From contig JABMLP010000001.1 of assembly GCA_013176395.1 (NCBI GenBank), positions 62,001 through 126,000 on the forward strand: a stretch of 64,000 bases of DNA, in the 5' to 3' direction. This stretch comes from Venturia oleaginea (lineage: Eukaryota > Ascomycota > Dothideomycetes > Venturiales > Venturiaceae). The notes under the pieces are model-generated. The model saw only the letters and a program-made list of their open reading frames with translations, was not told where the DNA came from and did not search any database. Shown here piece after piece: positions 61,449 through 64,000 of this stretch (the first letter of the stretch is position 1; each line of letters opens with the position of its first letter). A program made the translations under genes and the position numbers.

Positions 61449-63116
61449 ATGTCTGCCACACCGGGTATCCTGTACGTGACCATGGCCCCCAAGCCCTCTC
61501 TTCCCATCGCCCAATTCCACGATTGGTACCAAAATGAACATGGTCCAGGTCGCCTTCGTCTACTGCAAATCTTCACAAATGGCTTCAGATACAAGGGCAC
61601 CGACGGGGAGGATCCTGAGTGGATGGCCGTCTATGATTGCACCGACATGGCCTATATGCTGAAAGATGTATACACCCGATTGAGGAAGGCGCCGGCTCAG
61701 AGTCAGCGAGAGAGGGACACCATGAAGCAGATTGCCGTCAACAGGAAGTTCTACGATTTGGTCTCTGAGAAGAGCAGTGCAGAGTTCAAGACTTTGGAGA
61801 AGGTGGAATATGAAGGCAAGGAAGATAACGTCCTCGTAGTTGCCCTTGTCACTCTCAAGGACCCAAGCAGAGTGGCAGAATTCGACAAATGGAACGAAGA
61901 AGAACATATCTCTATGTTGGCAAAGGTTCCAGGCTGGAGAAGGACGAGACGATTTGTGACCAGCCACGTTGAGCCCGCAAAGAACCCCGGAGAGACCGAG
62001 TACCTGGCATTGCACGAATACGCGCCAGAGAATGGCCTGGGAGGACCAGAGTTTAAGGCTGCGATCAGTACGCCATGGCGCAACCAAGTCTTCGCCAACA
62101 TTATCGGGGACAAGAAGAGAAGGGTTTACAGCTTATACTACACTTTCGGGCCAGCACCGCGAGATCTCAAATCTTTGGCAGATTCAGCAGCAGTGCCATT
62201 CCAATCCGATTTTCATCGCACGACCTCTTATCCCGAGTCAGACGCGAGCAAGTGGCCAGCACTCGAATCCTACATCTTGACTCCCGATGGTGTCCCACTT
62301 TCGTATCGTCTCGAGGGCTCGACGGACGTTCAGGCGCCAATGATTGTGCTTTGCAACTCAATCCTCACCGAATATGGAATCTGGGATTCCTTTGTTCAAG
62401 AATTCTTATCAAAGCCAGAAAACAAGAAATACCGCATTCTACGCTACATGAAGCGAGGCCGCTACAGCTACGATTCTGACACTCCAGTCACTGTCGATCT
62501 ACTTGCCAAAGACGTCATCTCCATCCTCGATGCCCTCAGAGTGCAAAAGGCAGCAGCTGTGGTTGGAGTCAGTCTCGGCGGTGCTACGAGCTTGAATGTC
62601 TCTCTCAGATATCCCGATCGCGTCAATGCCTTTATTGCTTGTGACACTAATGCTTTTGTGCCACCCTCGAATCCTAAAGCATGGGGCGAGCGTATCGAAA
62701 TTTCCGAGAAGGAAGGAGCGACAAACGAGTCCGGCGAGCTCATCGTTGGCGAAGAACTAGCCGAAGCCACCACCCGTCGGTGGTTCGTGAAGGAAAGTTA
62801 CGAAGACCCAATTCTGGCCAAGGAGGCCGAACGAGTCAAGCAGATGGTCAAGTCCAACAGTCTTGATGGCTTCAGGAAGAGCGTGAAGGCATTGTACCAG
62901 TATGACTTCAGGGAAGAGATGAAGAGTGGAAAGGTCAAGGGCGCTTTCGTGGCTGGAGGTAGTGATGGCGTTTTACCAAAGACTATGGAAGGCATGAAGG
63001 ATGTATACGCGGATGGAAAATCCGGCTTCTACATTATCGACAAAGCCGGTCATTTGCCTATGGTTGAGCAGCCCGTAGAGTTTGTGAGGGTTGTCGATAA
63101 GATATTGAAAGAGTAA
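61449..63116 (+). CDS. EthD-like ferredoxin-fold domains fused to an alpha/beta hydrolase (555 aa)
   Basis: The N-terminal ~230 residues look like two dimeric alpha/beta-barrel (EthD/ABM-like) repeats: F-H-D-W-Y-Q-N-E-H-G-P-G-R and, about 150 residues later, F-D-K-W-N-E-E-E-H-I-S-M-L, each followed by an R-R-x or T-N-G-F strand. From about residue 275 comes an alpha/beta hydrolase with nucleophile elbow G-V-S-L-G-G (about 372), likely acid in the G-G-S-D-G-V region and catalytic His in A-G-H-L-P-M-V-E-Q-P, resembling 3-oxoadipate enol-lactonase. Single exon. A role in aromatic or lactone breakdown is inference only. Confidence 0.85.
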   Translation: MSATPGILYVTMAPKPSLPIAQFHDWYQNEHGPGRLRLLQIFTNGFRYKGTDGEDPEWMAVYDCTDMAYMLKDVYTRLRKAPAQSQRERDTMKQIAVNRKFYDLVSEKSSAEFKTLEKVEYEGKEDNVLVVALVTLKDPSRVAEFDKWNEEEHISMLAKVPGWRRTRRFVTSHVEPAKNPGETEYLALHEYAPENGLGGPEFKAAISTPWRNQVFANIIGDKKRRVYSLYYTFGPAPRDLKSLADSAAVPFQSDFHRTTSYPESDASKWPALESYILTPDGVPLSYRLEGSTDVQAPMIVLCNSILTEYGIWDSFVQEFLSKPENKKYRILRYMKRGRYSYDSDTPVTVDLLAKDVISILDALRVQKAAAVVGVSLGGATSLNVSLRYPDRVNAFIACDTNAFVPPSNPKAWGERIEISEKEGATNESGELIVGEELAEATTRRWFVKESYEDPILAKEAERVKQMVKSNSLDGFRKSVKALYQYDFREEMKSGKVKGAFVAGGSDGVLPKTMEGMKDVYADGKSGFYIIDKAGHLPMVEQPVEFVRVVDKILKE

Positions 63117-63919
63117 GAGTTATCTACCATGAAATCATACTCTTGTTGTTAGCAAGCGCCAGAATACCAGAAGATGTCGGTCCGTGGAAAACATGTTAGA
63201 AAGCACAATAGGCTCCTCTTGTCCAGCTAGATTCCAGAGGGCTTCCAGAAGTAGTATCATTCGTTCTTAAAGAAGCTACAGACGGCGACGATGCGATGTG
63301 GGCACGCGTCGTCGATGCAAGCAAGCATGTCTCGGTGTTGTCATAGCGTGCAGGAAGAAGATTCTTCTAGAAGGGCGCTAGAAGGCAATAGTGGGGAAAT
63401 GTGCGGGGTTGTGAGGCAATCTGGTAAGCTAAGGGACCGTGCCACGAGCGATTAACCCAATCCAGTAATCTCATTACTATGCAGCCCGTCACCTCTACGA
63501 TAAGTGTAGTCCCAAGCTGAGGTACTCAATGTCAAGCTTCAAGTGCCGACACTGAACGAATCAAATGGCGAGCAAGCCTAACTCTAGGAAGCTTACGAGT
63601 TAGTTCCGGTGCTTAGTTCCGGTGCTTAGTTCCGGTGCTTAATTCCACTAGTCTGCGGCTCCACCAAGGGAACACCATCTGGGGGGATCCAGAAGCTGAA
63701 ATGGGACCATGGGGAAGTACTAACAGCGAAGGTCTGGTGTCTGGGGTATGCAGCCTCATCGTGAACTCAGATGTATAAAGGCATTCCGTACAGCATCTCA
63801 AGTTGACCATCATCAGCATCAGCCTACTCTCCATCATCTCCTCATCCACTCCTCAGCATCCTTCTATCCTTTCCATTCTTGATACTTTCCCCACCTACCA
63901 AACCCCATCAATCATTCAA
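63117..63919. promoter_or_regulatory. upstream region of the last gene, with a 13-bp tandem repeat and TATA-like box
   Basis: TAGTTCCGGTGCT occurs three times in tandem at 63601-63639, with a partial fourth copy (TAATTCC). A TATAAA sits at about 63,774, then CT-rich leader up to the ATG at 63920. No gene in between. Confidence 0.45.
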
Positions 63920-64000
63920 ATGGCCGGCGGTGCTGTTCTCGATCCTCAAGGTCTCGCTGGAGGTTTCCTCAAAAACAACTCATTTCCCCCCTTTCCCCCG
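63920..64000 (+). CDS. 5' end of an unidentified gene (27 codons, runs off the window)
   Basis: ATG in good context (TCAAATGG) after a CT-rich leader; frame open to position 64000 (M-A-G-G-A-V-L-D-P-Q-G). Too short to assign. Confidence 0.5.
   Translation, partial: MAGGAVLDPQGLAGGFLKNNSFPPFPP

Noticed and set aside
1..64000. CRISPR arrays, rRNA genes, bacterial operons
   Set aside because: No regularly spaced repeats or rRNA sequence were seen, and gene structure is fungal throughout.

Overview
The window looks like nuclear DNA of a filamentous ascomycete (Pezizomycotina). Introns are short (47-61 bp, GT..AG, often with a CTAAC-type branch site). The host genes belong to standard ascomycete families: Cdc4-type myosin light chain, Rrp8, a Pho80-type cyclin, an AcpS-type phosphopantetheinyl transferase, catalase and an SDR enzyme. 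The transposons are the usual fungal set: Ty1/copia, chromodomain Ty3/gypsy, DIRS-like, Tad/LINE-derived and Fot1/pogo. I cannot name the species. || Positions 1 to about 30,200 form a transposon island with nested insertions. A decayed Fot1-like transposon (right end at 13,789) was hit by a gypsy-type LTR element (LTR 4749-4945, broken gag 3001-4409), by a copia element with identical LTRs (7389-13011) and by a 1.6 kb LINE-type non-autonomous element with an AATC tail (4962-6567). Another copia element, open in frame to the left edge, sits inside the gag. Further right come a DIRS-like element (17.6-21.5 kb), a nearly intact chromodomain gypsy element (21869-27446), two solo LTRs of one family and a second, inverted copy of the LINE-type element (28293-29895). 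|| Inside this island (14.2-17.1 kb) is a non-transposon locus: a histone H3 variant with a lysine/alanine-rich, non-canonical N-tail, split by a solo LTR, and, divergently transcribed from about 400 bp away, an intact three-exon gene for a 385-residue protein with a strongly acidic C-terminus. I consider this pair the most interesting content of the window. || From 30.4 to 64 kb the DNA is mostly host: a broken GGCT-like gene, the myosin light chain, Rrp8, an Arg/Asp-rich protein, a Pho80-like cyclin, a phosphopantetheinyl transferase, a frameshifted catalase, an intron-containing tRNA-Pro with an extra D-loop insert, an AT-hook protein, a conserved membrane protein, a Cys-rich mini-protein, an SDR enzyme, an EthD-like/alpha-beta hydrolase fusion and the start of a gene running off the right edge. 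Four Fot1/pogo-like transposons (39185-40307, 43582-45401, 45436-47268, 53329-55177) are interspersed. All are inactivated, and two of them differ as if terminal repeats and the DNA-binding domain had been exchanged together around a shared catalytic core. || Intron models, indels and joins were read by eye and need alignment. Long gaps where nothing could be supported are listed as such.
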